From Mactromeris polynyma (taxonomy: Eukaryota > Mollusca > Bivalvia > Venerida > Mactridae), in NCBI GenBank assembly GCA_032209605.1, contig JASFXZ010000001.1:8991703-9055702 (forward strand): a stretch of 64,000 bases of DNA. The letters run 5' to 3'. The notes beneath the pieces were generated by a model that saw only the letters and a list, made by a program, of their open reading frames with translations, ran no database searches and was not told the origin of the DNA. Position numbers and translations under genes: made by a program. The first letter of the stretch is position 1. Every line of letters begins with the position of its first letter. Of this stretch, positions 13,501 through 28,500 are shown in pieces.

Positions 13501-16500
13501 TTAAATATAGGCCTACAGCATGGCATGTCAATTTACACCTGTAGATATTACTTTCCTGCGTAAAATGTCATTCAATGTGATAATGCCCACTTGCATTCAG
13601 CTTTAATATTGAATTTTTTTATTATCAAATATTCAAATGCCGAATCAGTATTTGAATATTCGGACATACAAACGAATTTTCGAATATCCGAATATTCATT
13701 GACATCCCTAGTTATGCGACATGTAGTGTACATACCAGGAGAAGTTCCATCAGATTGTGTGATGGGGAATTCTCTCCAGAAATCTTCGTAACCATCAATC
13801 TTGATCCATGTTGATTGATCAATAATGTATTCTTTATCTTTTAATTCATCAGATAGTGTAAGCTGAAATACCATAGAGGTAAGACATAAAATACATCTTA
13901 AGTAGACAGCGTAAATATTGCATTATTTAACACAAACTATTGTAACAGCTTCATTACCATATCTGCATTAGGTTAGTTTTGCACAAAACCAAATGTTTGA
14001 CATAAACTATTTACAAAACAAGCTCAGGAAAATGTTACTTATATTCTCGCTCACTCATATGGCATACAGAACTTTTCAAAAAGTACCCCCCCACACACAC
14101 ACACATTTCACTCATGTGGTGCTGTCTCTAAGATGTAACACATAACACTTGAGTTGGCGATATCATATGGTAGATACTTCCATGTGACACTTATGTAAAA
14201 GGTATTCAACACTTAGGCATAAAATATTCTCATATGCTTTTTAGAAGAAAACATAGGGCATTCATGCATGTACACTCAATGGCCAAAATTATTTTTTATC
14301 TCTTCAGGATTAAGACAATTTAAGCATCAAGAAACCATAGCAACCAAGCTATCTGACTTTAAAACTTAGCGTTTAGTAAATAAATACACAAACCTTATCA
14401 AGCTGCCAAGACGGGGATTGTGAGAAGTCATACAACCAGTCTCTGTCGGCATCATTTCCATGGAAACCAACTCTGACCTTGTAAAGGTCACCAATTTTTT
14501 TCATGACTCTGACCTGTAAAACACCAATATGGAAATAGTGAATATTGTTTGACATACAGAAACATTACTTTTCTATCTACATGTATTGATGTAGCAAGTA
14601 TCTAAAAATCAAAAGAGTACCACTTAAACCCTCCATATACACTGTTCAAACAGTATTTATGTTGGTATACATATGAAGAGGATATGCCAAGCTCTTCCCT
14701 TGCAATGTGCATAAGGCGGAAACCATATATATGCAAATAAAACTAAATGGTACATCTGCAGAAAATGTGCAGTAAGTTTAAAATATCAATAAAACCCATT
14801 TTTTTATCAGTGTCACCAAGCGCTTAATTCCATGGTTTAGAGCGTATATATACTGGTATCCCGATTTTATTCTTTCGGTTATCAGTTTGACAAGTAATTT
14901 CAGCGAACCAGTCGGGCATGAACTAAAAAATACCCAATAATGAAAACTTTCTTTGAAAATGGCGAGATCGCGATTTCCAGCCGGGAGAGCGTGAGTTGGC
15001 TGTCAAATCGAGGAGTCTCCCGAAGAAGTCGGGAGAGAAGTCGGGAGAGTTCACATGTATGATGAAACACACAGTCAATGTCGTTCAATTATCTTATATA
15101 TTACATATGTTACTTTCCTGCACATATCTAAAATGCTTTTTCATTCAGTAAAACACACAAAAAGAGGATTTAATGTAACGTATATTGTGTGAAGATACTT
15201 ACATTGAATATGTCAGAAGATCCAGGTTTAAATTGGAATCCATCTCTTTCACCAATGATAGCAGTCTGGTGATGTCCATCACTCTGATATATAACAAGTT
15301 CTACCGGACATTGAGTACCAGAGGGGGCTTCTCCTCCTGTGATTGTCTCCACACGCCACGGGAAACCTGTAAATATTGAATATACCTGAAGGTAATAATA
15401 CGTTTTATACTTGTGTATTTCATTCATAGAACCAGCAAAATATCAATCATATATCTTAACAAATTAATTCAAAATTCAATGACCCAAAAAAAATTTGAAG
15501 TTTCAACTGGTAATGTAACACTCAGTTTACAACTGTTAAAATAGCCACATACGCTTCCAGTGTGAAGGCTAAACCAAAATCAATCATTCAATAAATAAGG
15601 AAATCTGTTTTGTGATTTCTAGGCTTGTGTACTGACAGACACACAGGAGATTGTCACAAGTTCTCTCCTCTTCTGTATAACTTCTATAGTTTATGAATAT
15701 AGAGTACATATACAACAAAAAGGAATGTAGAAGGGGAGAGAACTCCTGTGGACATACAGATATTTACTGAATTTGATTATGAGTAAGAAAGCATTTATCT
15801 TGTATCTAAAACAAGAGCACAGCAAGCGGATGCAGACAATCACATGCAAGTGACATTATCACTGGAATTTATACTTTCTCAGGTACAATATTTTGCATTT
15901 TTGTGGACACAGGTGACAATCAAGCTACTAAAACAGCACTTCTTCTTTTTCAAACAGGCAAGCTGAAAGCTGATATTTTAACATAAAGAATTAACAGCTC
16001 CACCATTTGAAAATGTATCTCTGAATATCTCAGAATCAGGAATTTTTAAAGATAACACACCTGTATTGTCATGAAAGTGTTAAATAAAAAAGAGCATTGA
16101 AATAGAAAAAAGACATAATTAAACCATGGTAAGTGGAAGAATTTAGCAAGGAAAAAGTCTTTAGATTCAAAAACTTGGTCAAAATTTGTACACAAAAAGT
16201 CCCCGTCAATTAAAACGTCAACAAAGATTTTGTCCGTGATATACACAATAATATTTCATGCCCATGTAAACAAAAAACGACAACGTGTTTTTATTCCAAT
16301 ATTTAACGATCTGTACATTTTTGGAGACAAATTCTTCCAAGTATTTGTTCTTAAATTGTATTTAATCAAATGATGTGTACTAAAATTACAGTTAACATTA
16401 ATGTGGTGATTTTGTTGAGATGCAAGTCTATTATCTTTAAAGAACGATAGTTAAACGTGAATATTGACATATATACCTGGAAGATCTTCTCCCACTTCAT

Positions 16501-19500
16501 CTTCATCACTGACCAGTATTTCAGACAACTGGAGTGTCTGTTCTACACCATTCTCTCCATCACCTTCATCTAACCATCTATAAACAACATACCACATTTA
16601 TGATGGGGCGATATTGGTTATATCAAGCAGTATACAACTAGCTTTGAGTTTATAAGATAAATAAATGGATATCATCAAATACAGAAATAATAACTTACTT
16701 ATTTGAGCAAACATTTTGTTAGACAACACTAGTTGAGTGACTTAAAAAAAGTATTTCCCATCGACCACACAACTATTACAGTCCAACCTGTACACAATGA
16801 CCATACATTGTTCACTGTATAGATATGTTCATAAGGAAGAAAGTCTCACCAGACAAGCAAATAGTGTATTATCATTATCTAGTAGAGAATATGTCAGGAT
16901 TTGTATTTACCAGTACACAGGATAAAACAGAAATAACCAACCAACAGAAATAAAGCTGCATAAAACAGACCAAGATTGGTTGGTATCACATCTTATGTCG
17001 TTCTTACAGCTAACTGCTACTGTATCTGAGTTAAACAACAAATCAGCAAACATTTCAATGAGGCATGTGTCGCCATGAACCGTCAAACATTTGTCAGGTC
17101 CTTAGATTTTCATAACATACTACAGTACCGTTACTTATCTCAAACTCACCTTTCATATCTAAATACATATCGTATAGTTGTATCCTCATTTTCCTTAATG
17201 ACCACTTTGTCTAACAGCCAACCGGATCCCGGGCCTGAACCATCGTGTTTAATCTTGATTTTAGAAAGTTTACCCAGATCTACAGCACCAATTTCAAACA
17301 CATCCATCTACCAATAATAGAAATAAACCCTTGCTGTTCAATACAAAGTATTTTTTCAGAAAAAAAACATCAATTTTGGGCAGTTCATCACCTGATATTG
17401 ATTCAACATACAAGTATGAACATAACATTTGCATTTTCTCTTTTGCAGGGAATCAATGTAACAGAAACATGCATAATGCATATCAATTCCTTCTCTTAGA
17501 CATCAACAATACGTCGACCAAGCATATAAAATGGAACTACATTGCAATGAAGGTTGTTATGGCATTCTAGACAAATCACTTGATCTCAATCATGTTGTTC
17601 TACATGCTAAATGCCACATACATATACAGGTTAGTGGTCGAGTGCCTGACTCCTGATTTATATGTCACGGGTTCAAACCCAGCCTATGGGGAGGTTGAAA
17701 ATCGAAATTCATAATCACTGAAATAGGCCCAAGTACTGGTTAGTATCCCAGGAAGCAGTCATAGACAGTAAGTAATATCATTTGTAAGAACTTTAATCAC
17801 AATCATTGTTATAAAATAAATTTAATCAAAGTACTTACATTCCCTTGTTCAAATTTGTTTGTGTGAGTTTTAGATGTCATCAACCTACGATACCCTGAGT
17901 CACCACATTCCCCAAATATCTGTAGATATACAGTCGCATCAGTTCCCGACTTAGACTCTTCCCCTGTATGTATGCTGACAACATACTCGTAAACTGAAAA
18001 ACACCGATCATGAATCTTATATTATTCTTGGCTATGGTTAACAAAAATCTAGAGCTCTCAATGAAAGTGATTAATACCCTACAATACCACTTTGGCAGAG
18101 GAAACAAAGGCCCTTAATTCTGCAATAATATGACCGGAATCGATCAAATCACCTGCACCTACTCTTCATAGTAATCATAGGTATGGCAGTAAATGGAATC
18201 TCTGCGCAAGTGCAGAATTTTTTTTTTCGAGTGGACGAACTGTCTGCACAATGGTATCATCCCCTTGAAACTTTGTTGCCAGGTATAATAATGAGTTAGT
18301 ACGGTAACAAAGTAATTTACTGCCCCAGCAATTCAGTTTACATGTGATCCCATTGGTTCAGCTCACAACATCAAATATTGGTGTATATACAATACCTTGT
18401 AATTGCTCTGGTCCTTGTACCGGAAGTTCTCTCCAGAAATCTTGGTATGATGTCACCTTCAGCCAGACACCAGCTTCAAAATTATACACCTTCATATCCA
18501 ACTCATTCCTTAAAGTCAACTGTACGTGAGAAAAACAACACACCATCATTTAGTTAAAACTTATTGCAGGATTCAAATTCAAGGCCTTCTGACAGGTCAA
18601 GCTCCCATCTCTTGATCCATATGCCTTTAGACTCATCTCCACTTCAACAGAATATTATAAACACAACCGTCACATTGTTTTCGGTCTGCACCTATGGGTA
18701 CCAGTACTTCTTAATTTAACATGAACTATTCCAAATTGTCCAGGAAGGAAGGATAAAGGGCTAAGATAAATCAAAGTTTGTAAAAATGACCTAGTTACCT
18801 ATAAAAACGAAATAAAATAAAACCTTTGTTCTCTATTAGTGAAAAACATATGTTTAAATACACTTAAGAAATTCTCCTGTTATCATATTATTATTCAGAT
18901 ATGTTTTCTTACAAATACAGGTATATCATCATGTTTCGTACTAACAAAACAATAGATACCAGTATTCAGTAATAACAATTACCTTTTCCAGAAACCATGT
19001 TGGACCAGCATCAAAAGATGTAAACCAGTCTGGGTTATTATCTTCATCATGGAAACCCAGTCTGACTTTGTATATTTCACCAATATCTTCTGTAACCTGA
19101 ACCTGTGAAACAAAACAAATGTCACTCAATAGAACTATACCACATCAAGTTACACTATCTATACCTACCATTCTTAACAAAATGAATGAAAGCGCTGATG
19201 AGGAATCTTAACTTGACCCCTACCTTCTCCTTAAAGTTAAAACTTTCTAAGGGGCATAACTCCTAAGATAAATGAATTAATTATTGAGTCAGTCCATATT
19301 ATAACCCAAATAAAACATAAAAAAATCATCATATTGTACTGTTCAGAAAAGTTATGACCCTTGTCACATAGTAATAGACTTGCATGTATGTTAGACATCT
19401 AGTTGCCATTTTGTCCTCATTCCATGGTTTATGTTGCCGAAATTATATACATACAAAAATGAAGTATACATTTGCCAGTGTGAAAACTGAACTTAAGGCT

Positions 19501-22500
19501 ATTCTGAAAAAAATATGCTACCAATATTTAATCGCAAAACAATATAATATATACTAACATTGAAGGTATCAGTGTTTCCCATAGTGAATCTAAACTCTGG
19601 TTCTTCTCCAATTAAATATGGCTCTGAATGGCCCTTAGCTCCATACAATACAATAGACATGGTACATCCTGTTCCCTCTCCAGCCCCTCCACCAGTTGTT
19701 GTAGTAATACTATACCTAGTACCTATAATTATAATACAATATATCATAACTACAGTGAAATATCTTTATCATACAGCCATTCAAAGGAGTTTTAAATGAA
19801 AGGTTTTGTTCAACAAACACAGAAAAACTGTATCATCAAATAAGATTGTTGTTTTATAACAATGAAACAGTTGAAACTTAATTACGTATCAATATTCTTT
19901 GTTTTTGTTCAAAGCTTATAATTTTATTTAGATAACTGCACAATGAATGAAATAGTGTCACCTTGCAGGTCAGGGCTGGGCGTCTTTGTCTCTTCTTCAG
20001 GCTCTGCTTGCGGAGTTGGCTCCCTTAGTGGTGTTGGTTCTCTAGCGGGAGTGGCCTCCCTTGCTTGAGTAGGTTCTCTTACAAGAGTGGGCTCCCTTGC
20101 TGGTGTGGGGTCTCTAGGAGGAGTTGGTTCCCTCATTTGCTCCGAGGATTTAGTGAGTTCTCTCTCAGGTGTTGTAGGTTTAACCGACACCAAGGGCACT
20201 TCAACAGGTACATCAGGGGCGTTGTTGTTAACGTTCTCATCATCAGAAGGTAACAGTGTACGTTCTATCTTACCATCTCCCTCTCCAGCATCTAACCAGC
20301 TGTAACAGGAAACACATGATTTAGATAATCTAAGATTGTATACTTAAATTACATTTTAATGCATTCTTTATTTCTTTCTTTTGCAAAGATACTGTGCAGA
20401 GAGCATATACGGTATGACATTAACTAAATAATGAAATGCACAAACGGCTTTGTCAGATGTTAAATTTTCAACTACGTAATACACTAGTTTAGTCAACAAA
20501 TAAGTTCACCCAATACTAATTGTTAACTGTTCCACATTAGCAGCAATTGAGTAACAAACTTATACACATGTCACATTGTAGCGGATTCGTGGTCCAGTGG
20601 TAACGCACTGGTAACCCGGGGGTAGCAGATTCAATCCCCTGCTCCATCCATAACAGTGCTAACAGTCTTTTAGATGAGACTTTGAAAAACTGAGGTCATG
20701 TGTACGATGCTTTTCATTGGGCATGTAAAACAAACAGAGGTGTTTCTGGAACTTGGGCATCTTCTGTATCATGGACTACCCTCCGGAAATCTAAAACAAC
20801 TAACATTCTTCCGGAGGCGTCGCCCATATGGGAAACCAGTTTTGACGATAAATAATCGCAAAAACACATATCACGTGTGATGTACTGACAATCACTCAAT
20901 TGAGCAAGGAGATACATGTACGTACTTATTGCACAGAAAGTTCACATTCATTGATAATGTTGATTCTTGGACCACTATCCTCTCCAGATACCATCCACCA
21001 CCTGTAAATTACAATAATAAAATTGATGTAATGGAGTTTATATATATGATTACCATATAGGCAAAGGTAACAGCCAACAGTGTTGCAATAGAATTTTACA
21101 TTCAGATTGAAGATCTTCATACAGTCATATGGAGGCACTGATTATTCAAACTATATTTTAAGATAAAGAAATGAATAAAACCAAGAAGGTTTCTGAGAAC
21201 AATTTAATTATTGCTAGAGAGTTGTTATTGTATGGAATTATATACCAATACATTTGTTACTCGAGTTGATGATTTATTGTTAATTATACGTGTACATAGT
21301 ACAATTTGATGCATTAGTACTTCATCTGTAACATGATTGTACGTATATATGATAAAATACACACAGATTTAGTGTTTATCAACAATGAATGAAGAAATCA
21401 AGCAAGAAATAACATATACAAAGTACACAACCCAAAAGCATTTATAAGAAGATATATGAAAATATACACAGTTGAAATGACAAGGGTCTACATTTTTTAA
21501 TGGTAATCAATGTAAACTGTTGATTAATTAATAGTGAAATAGGAAAATTTTCACCGATACACCAATAAATTGATTTGCACAATGTCAAAGGTTAAACTGT
21601 GAAACAAACGATGAGTCCAGATAGAAGAGTTTATCTTTTTTACCGTCAATTGACACCTTTTTGTTTTCCATCACATGGCCAGAATAATAATCAAGAGTAT
21701 TAAGGTGGGAAAACATTTGTTGGGCCAGAAATTTCAAGTCAAAAACATATAAAACATTTTCCGTAATCAATATATAACGACAGAAATCGAGACTGAAAAT
21801 GTAAAAAAAAACAGAATGATGATATTACAAATGTCAATACAATGTGTTTCAACTGTACATTTCATTTCATGATACAATAATGAAGTTCGATATTCATGAA
21901 TAACAATTATGCTTACCATTTTCCATGTTTGGATGTCCAATGACAATCTTCATCAATTCTCCTAAGTCTACAGCTTCCACATCAAACACATCAACCTGCA
22001 TAGATATACATGTAGCATGATACATCATTTGTTAGATAGAACAATCTCAATATGTTGTATACCAATAAGTGATTATTTTGAGAGCTGACCTCTGAGTGAC
22101 GTTTAAAGTCACCACCTATACTTACATCTCAGAATTACCCAAGGAAGTGGATAACAAAGATTATTGCATAATCTATAAATAAACGCTTTCTGATTGGTCC
22201 AAGAGTTTGTTTTTTTTAGTCTGTAATATGTGATATTCACTAATTTGCACTGATATATACTGGTTTATTAATAGCAACAGGGGATCCCAGTAAGCTTACC
22301 TAATATGGCAGTTGATTTCTTACAAATGCTACAGAAACTGCCAAAGTGTATTTTCGATGACCATGATTAGTGCATTAAGTGACAGAGATCATTTCAAGTC
22401 AGCACCAAATAATTTGGAAAATGACAGGTATAAACAGTGGAAAACCCTAGGCTCATGCTCAGTTGGTTAAAGAACACTCAACACTTGGCACACTGAATCT

Positions 22501-25500
22501 CCTCCCTAAGACTCAGTGGAGAGCAATATCAGTACTGAGTACTGTACTGATTAACGGTTATAAAAATCTGTCACTATATGTCAGTACCAGGAACACAGTT
22601 ACAAAGTTTTATGATAAACAATACAACTAAACTGTATCATTTCAATGTTACAGACATAATATAATGGTATATAGATGCACAGATTTGTAGTATAACATGT
22701 TATCAAATCTAAGGTCAGCATCAGTCTATTGTGTCCATCCAAAGTCTTGGTTCACATCATGTACTACTACAACAACAAATACCTGATTTTCTTTGAATTG
22801 ATCCGAGTTCGATGTGGAATGTTTTAGTTGTCTTCTTCCTGTAGAACCCTGATCTCCATACATGTATACATATACATCATTATCTGTAGAATCTGGATTT
22901 ACTGTTCCAACTTTCACTGAGACATGGTAGGTCAACACTGTAAAACAAATATATAAAAACTTAATAATTCTGTCTTCATGTTATATAAACTTCAAATACA
23001 TTCAAAATCCTATTCACTGTTTAAACAAGTTCTTATAATTCTACACTTCAAATATAAAAAAAGTATAATTTTATTCCAAACTATCTCAATAATAAGACAT
23101 TTTGTAATGTTAATAGTCAAAATGCCATTGACAATAGAGATATTATTGTAGGCTGGAAGTATAAGTAACTATTTTATTTCTTTATATCAAGTACGGAGAG
23201 CGTTTTAGACTACCGGTATTTCTGATTCTTTTCTGTTGTAAACCTTAATTTGGGGACGCAATCACCCTATATTTCTCAATAGATAACATAGATTTATTAA
23301 CATTGTGTATGATCAACAATTAACACAAGCTACAAACCTCTTGTTTGACCTACAATGTATCTATTTACCTGGAGTTATTTATCACCTGATATAAACCACT
23401 TTGTACTTACTAAGGGAGCTACCAGTACCATCTTTCACATCTTTGATTACAATGTGACAATGGATCAAACCCATGTTTCCTGCACTCAAAGACGACACTT
23501 GACTACTTGAGCTATTCAGGCTGACTCTAACCAAACACACACTCAAGATATACAAGGGAGGACAGTTCCTTTCTTGAATGCTATTCATGACTAGATAGGG
23601 AAATGTTTCCTTATTGTTGTCATTACAATTACCAAAGTTCAACAGATGGAACAAATAATCCCTGTCTGTACTTACCTGCTGATAGTTTAATTGCAGGCCA
23701 GGGTACTGGTACTTCCTTCCAACCATCCAGTTTGTTGTCAATAGCAACCCAATCATTGAGTTCTACATAGAACACATCATGAGAATCATCATCTTCAAAT
23801 GTTAACTGGAATAAGGAAATCATAAAAATGAATGGAGAGAGCAGGAAATGGCACATACAAAGTACATAGCCACCCTAAAGCACAAGGAGACATAAAAATG
23901 TCTTCAAACAAGTACAGTAAAACTTCGAAACTTCAAACAGTTTTGGCTTGAATATAGCCGATACCTCGAACAGGTTATCAAGTCATGGCGAAATCCCTTC
24001 TTATTACATATTATCTAACAATAGATCACTCAAACAGAGATAGGTCGAACACTCGAACAGGGTTTGTGGTCCCTAGATACCATTTCATTCATTGTTCACC
24101 ATAGATAGGTCGAACAATACAATAATTCACACCTTTAATTGACCGCTTAATATTCTATTGTTTGTTGACGGGTAAAATTAGCAACATATATTATTCGCGC
24201 GTCATGATAATTACTTGATGGTTGTATGATGTACATGTACTATGTGACAAACAATTCAGGTGTATGAGAATAAATGAATCATTCATTTAAGTCTGTTTTT
24301 GTTTTATTTATTTTTTAATTATTATTATTATGAATAATGCTGCGACTATTGATTGACGTGCATTCAGTATGAAAACACAAACATCACACTTATGACATGC
24401 GTTCAACATGCTTAGTACACTTGCACCGGCGACAGTCAGCTCATACATAATACATGTATACCGTAGATGCTTCGAACAATAGATGGCTCAAACTAATTGC
24501 TAGGTTCGACGGCAGTTCGAGGTTTCGAAGTTTTACTGTAAACAATAACAAAATAAAAAACAGCATGCAACAAGAGTTCAATTATCCAAATGAATGAAAA
24601 TTAAAAGAATATCTTCCACTATACAAAACAAATAACAAATTCATGTACATGTATAGAGGAATTATATTCTATTTCTTTTCATAGGAGTAGCTGTAAAATA
24701 TGTATATTGGTCGACACTCAGGGGGACTTTCAGTTATCCATTTCAGCTATTAAGCTTCTGTGGTTGCACGCCATTAGTCTGTAGAATGCCACCATGTATG
24801 AGTTCATGGTTGCCACAAAATATCTGGTAACTATGGAGAAGTTCTACATACCTTCCTGACATACCAAGCTTTGTTCACAGACTGATCAGCAAAACCAAGT
24901 CTTACTTTCCTGAGTTCACCAATCTTCTCATCATAATGTACCTAAAACATGTAACACAATAAGCTTATGTCATTGTAAATAGAAATACACCACAGCGACC
25001 TTATGTCATTTTCGTGTAAATTTAACTTATATAAAGTTGATTAAGGATAACTACACTTTGGAAGAAGTACGTGTCGAATATTTACATCTGCGACACAGCA
25101 CTTAACACCAAATTTGTGTGCATACACAGATGAGTTTTTATGTTAAATCTCTACAATGCCTACACTGTATTATATTAATTCTATTTATGTGCTTATTTCA
25201 AACCAGCCACTCAATTAATCTTTTTTCTAACTATTTTGATGTTGTTGTTGTAGAAATTTGAAACAAATATTTTTTACGAATACTCATAAGCATATGGAAA
25301 TCAAAACTATAAGACTGATGCTTACCATGTACATGTATTGGCATAAAGCATTTGCAGAATTGAAAATCAAATCTAAAACAATGACCATTTTTAATAAGAA
25401 AACATGGAACAAAACTGTGACAATATTTCTGAGACTAACCTTGAAAGTATCAGTTTGTCCTATCTCGAATGGACTGCCTCGTTTAGACAGGAGTGGGATC

Positions 25501-28500
25501 ACCTTACTCTCTGTATTCTGTCCACAGAAGATAACCACTGGATCAAGGGAACCATCTGGACCCCGGCTTCCTCCAGTTACACTCTCAATAGTCCAGGAAC
25601 CATCTGTGAAAAATCAAATGAATTTTTACCATTTACATTCTTAACATGAAATAAAATATTTGAATAAGAAATCCTTCTGTATGTTTAGTTCGGAGGATGA
25701 GGGCAAAATATACATGGAAATAGATAGTGATCACTTCAGCTAGGCTACAATTCTTTTGGATTTTTCTTACTTTACCAAGTTAAAAAACAAGCACAGCTAA
25801 ATGTGGCCACCTTCTATAGAGAAGTAACATTCCATAGCTTTATAGTGAAAAGAACTTATAGTCCAGTTAAATTACACTGAATGATAAAATTGTTCCAATC
25901 AGATTATACAGTACATATAACAAACCAGATCTCTTGATATCAGGAACTTCTTCAATAGGTTTGGACACTTGACTTGGTATTGTTGCAGTAAGTTTCAGTA
26001 TTTCTTCTATTTCATCATTCTGTCTTGTCTTGTCACCAATCCAACTGTAACATACAAGAATCACAATAAGTTATATATACCTAAAACATGAGCACTTTTG
26101 GCAAAGTTTTAAAAAGGAAAACATTTTAAGTAATTTATTATCTTAAATTATCTAAAATTCTTATATGTCACTTTAAGGCTTGTGATATGGATGTAAATAA
26201 ATCTATATGCTTCTAATCATATTTTCAAACCGAATTGCATCCCAGCGTTCTCTGATTCATTTCAGGAAGTTCTCTGTTACATGTGGAAGAACAAGTTATA
26301 TAAACAGAGACACAGCTCTGGTCAAATAATTGTCATGTACATTGCATATAAACAGAACACAGTCAAAGCAATTTCCCATCCAAAATAAAATCCCCCAAAA
26401 CAGCAAGTGTGTACCCTTGAAACATGAACACATGTTCATCAGCAGCAAACTGTCCCTTCTTGACAACAATTTTCTCCAGTAACCATGGTTTCCCTGGTCC
26501 CTTAGCAACCACAAGTTTCTCTAGGTTACCAAGATCCACTGCTTCTAGTTCAAACTTGTCAACCTGAATGTGTGTAAAATCATGTGTAAAATGAAGTACA
26601 AAATTTAATAATGATTAATTTTTTACTGGAATACAATGAAACTTCAGTATTAAGATATTTCAAATTTGCAAAACGAATAAATTTATTTTTTAAACTTGTT
26701 TTGTACAAAAATTGAATTATTATTAAATGCAGTCAAAATGATGTTTACATAGATTTACAATTACACCTAGAGTTCAAGTACTATTCACACAGTAAAAAAG
26801 GGATATAAAGATCTTCTATATTCAGCATATGCTATTCAAGTTAATTGCTTGAAAAAAGTTTTTAGTAAATGATTAAGTTTGGCAGATTGAGATTAACTCC
26901 TAGACTTTGATGATACAAAATGTTTTGTTCTGATGCTAATATTTATGTAGTCATGTTAAGAAGTAACATACACAGTACATCATAACCAAACACAAAAAAT
27001 ATGATGAAAAAGATATCAAGTAATGTGATGTTATTGACACATTGTCAACAACAGAATATCTTTCATACAGTCACCATTGTATTTACAACCTAAAACCAAA
27101 ATTAAGTCAAGCAATGGCAAAACATTTCTCATAATAGTAAAACAGTACACTAGCAAATAATAAGATGGCACTTGTAACTAAAATTGAAATAGGACTAAAA
27201 AACCTGAAAATATGATTAAAAAATCACAGAAACACAATAAAATGTTAAGGCTTACAATACAATAGTAATTACATGCAGGGTATTTCGAATCAGATGTAAA
27301 GTGTTTCAATGAAATCAAATACATTAATAAAACAAGAAAATTAGTAATGTTGGTTGGAAATGAAAATCATGAAATGTGAGTGTTTGTCAACATTATCGCT
27401 GTATGTTTTAATAATCACTTTAGTCTGCATTTGTATTTATTTCAAGACATTACTTAATTGGTTTGAAACAAATATTCTTGTTAAGACGACAGGAAGTGCA
27501 AGGGAAGTAACCTTTCAGGTACTTCCTGCCATGTGCTCCAAGGGAAGCAACTGTTGAAGGTAGTGACATTGTAATATATGGGTTGCTTCCCTTGACATTA
27601 GTCAATAATTGCTGAAATAAACCAGCTTATTGAAGAAATGCAATAAGCCGCTTTACTTAAGAATGGTTGTACACAAATGGAGAGGCGGTCAACCAATGAA
27701 AACACATTGTTGCAAAATATTGACCGTCAGTCCACAATAATGGAATTCTCAACTAATTTTTAATCAACAGTATCTAGTGAATTCATCACACTGCAAAAAA
27801 CAACAAAATCATCTAGGTGTGTCATTTTACTAAGACCGCTAGTCCTAGAATACTGGTAACTTGTCTCATGGTCTAACTTGCCAGTGGAATGGTACCGGGG
27901 TACCAATCTATTGCACTAAATTTTCTCTACTATTCTGTGAAGCTAGAGACAGGTCCGGTGGTCAACTGATCAACCATGAACTTTGAACAGGTCTTGCATA
28001 ATCTCAGATCTGATCACAGCAATGAGTTATAATCATGGACAATAAAGTCACTAAACACAGGTAATGTCGAGGTCTATGTTTGAGAAGTTAATCTGAGAAT
28101 TTTGTTTATATGATGACTTCTACTACAAATTAGTACAGAAATACATGGTATAGTCCAGAAAGACTTTCACAGTAGCTGCACCACTGAACCAGGGCAGAGA
28201 GTATGAAGTAAGGTCCGGAGACTTAAAACTTGATAGAGACATCAAGGTCAAACTTTCTAATTGTTATGGCGCCAAATTAATCAGCTAGACAACTCAGAAT
28301 GCTTATATCGCTCACATTCTGTAATATTTTGTTATTGAAGGCAATTGTGGAATCAAAAACAATCCCAAAGATAAGCATTTTAAAATAGACATGTTCAAAC
28401 AAACCACTGCCATATATCTGTACAAGTTTGAGCAAAATATGCAAAATAATGTTCCATTTAACATTATATGCACAGTAAGGTCCATTTCAATTTTGTATGA

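Noticed and set aside
23382..23756. Minus-strand frame next to exon 35 (HCHIVIKDVKDGTGSSLSK), ending near a GTAAGT
   Set aside because: Considered as an alternative exon of P11/P12, but it has no PLAT motif, and exon 35 joins exon 36 perfectly in frame without it.
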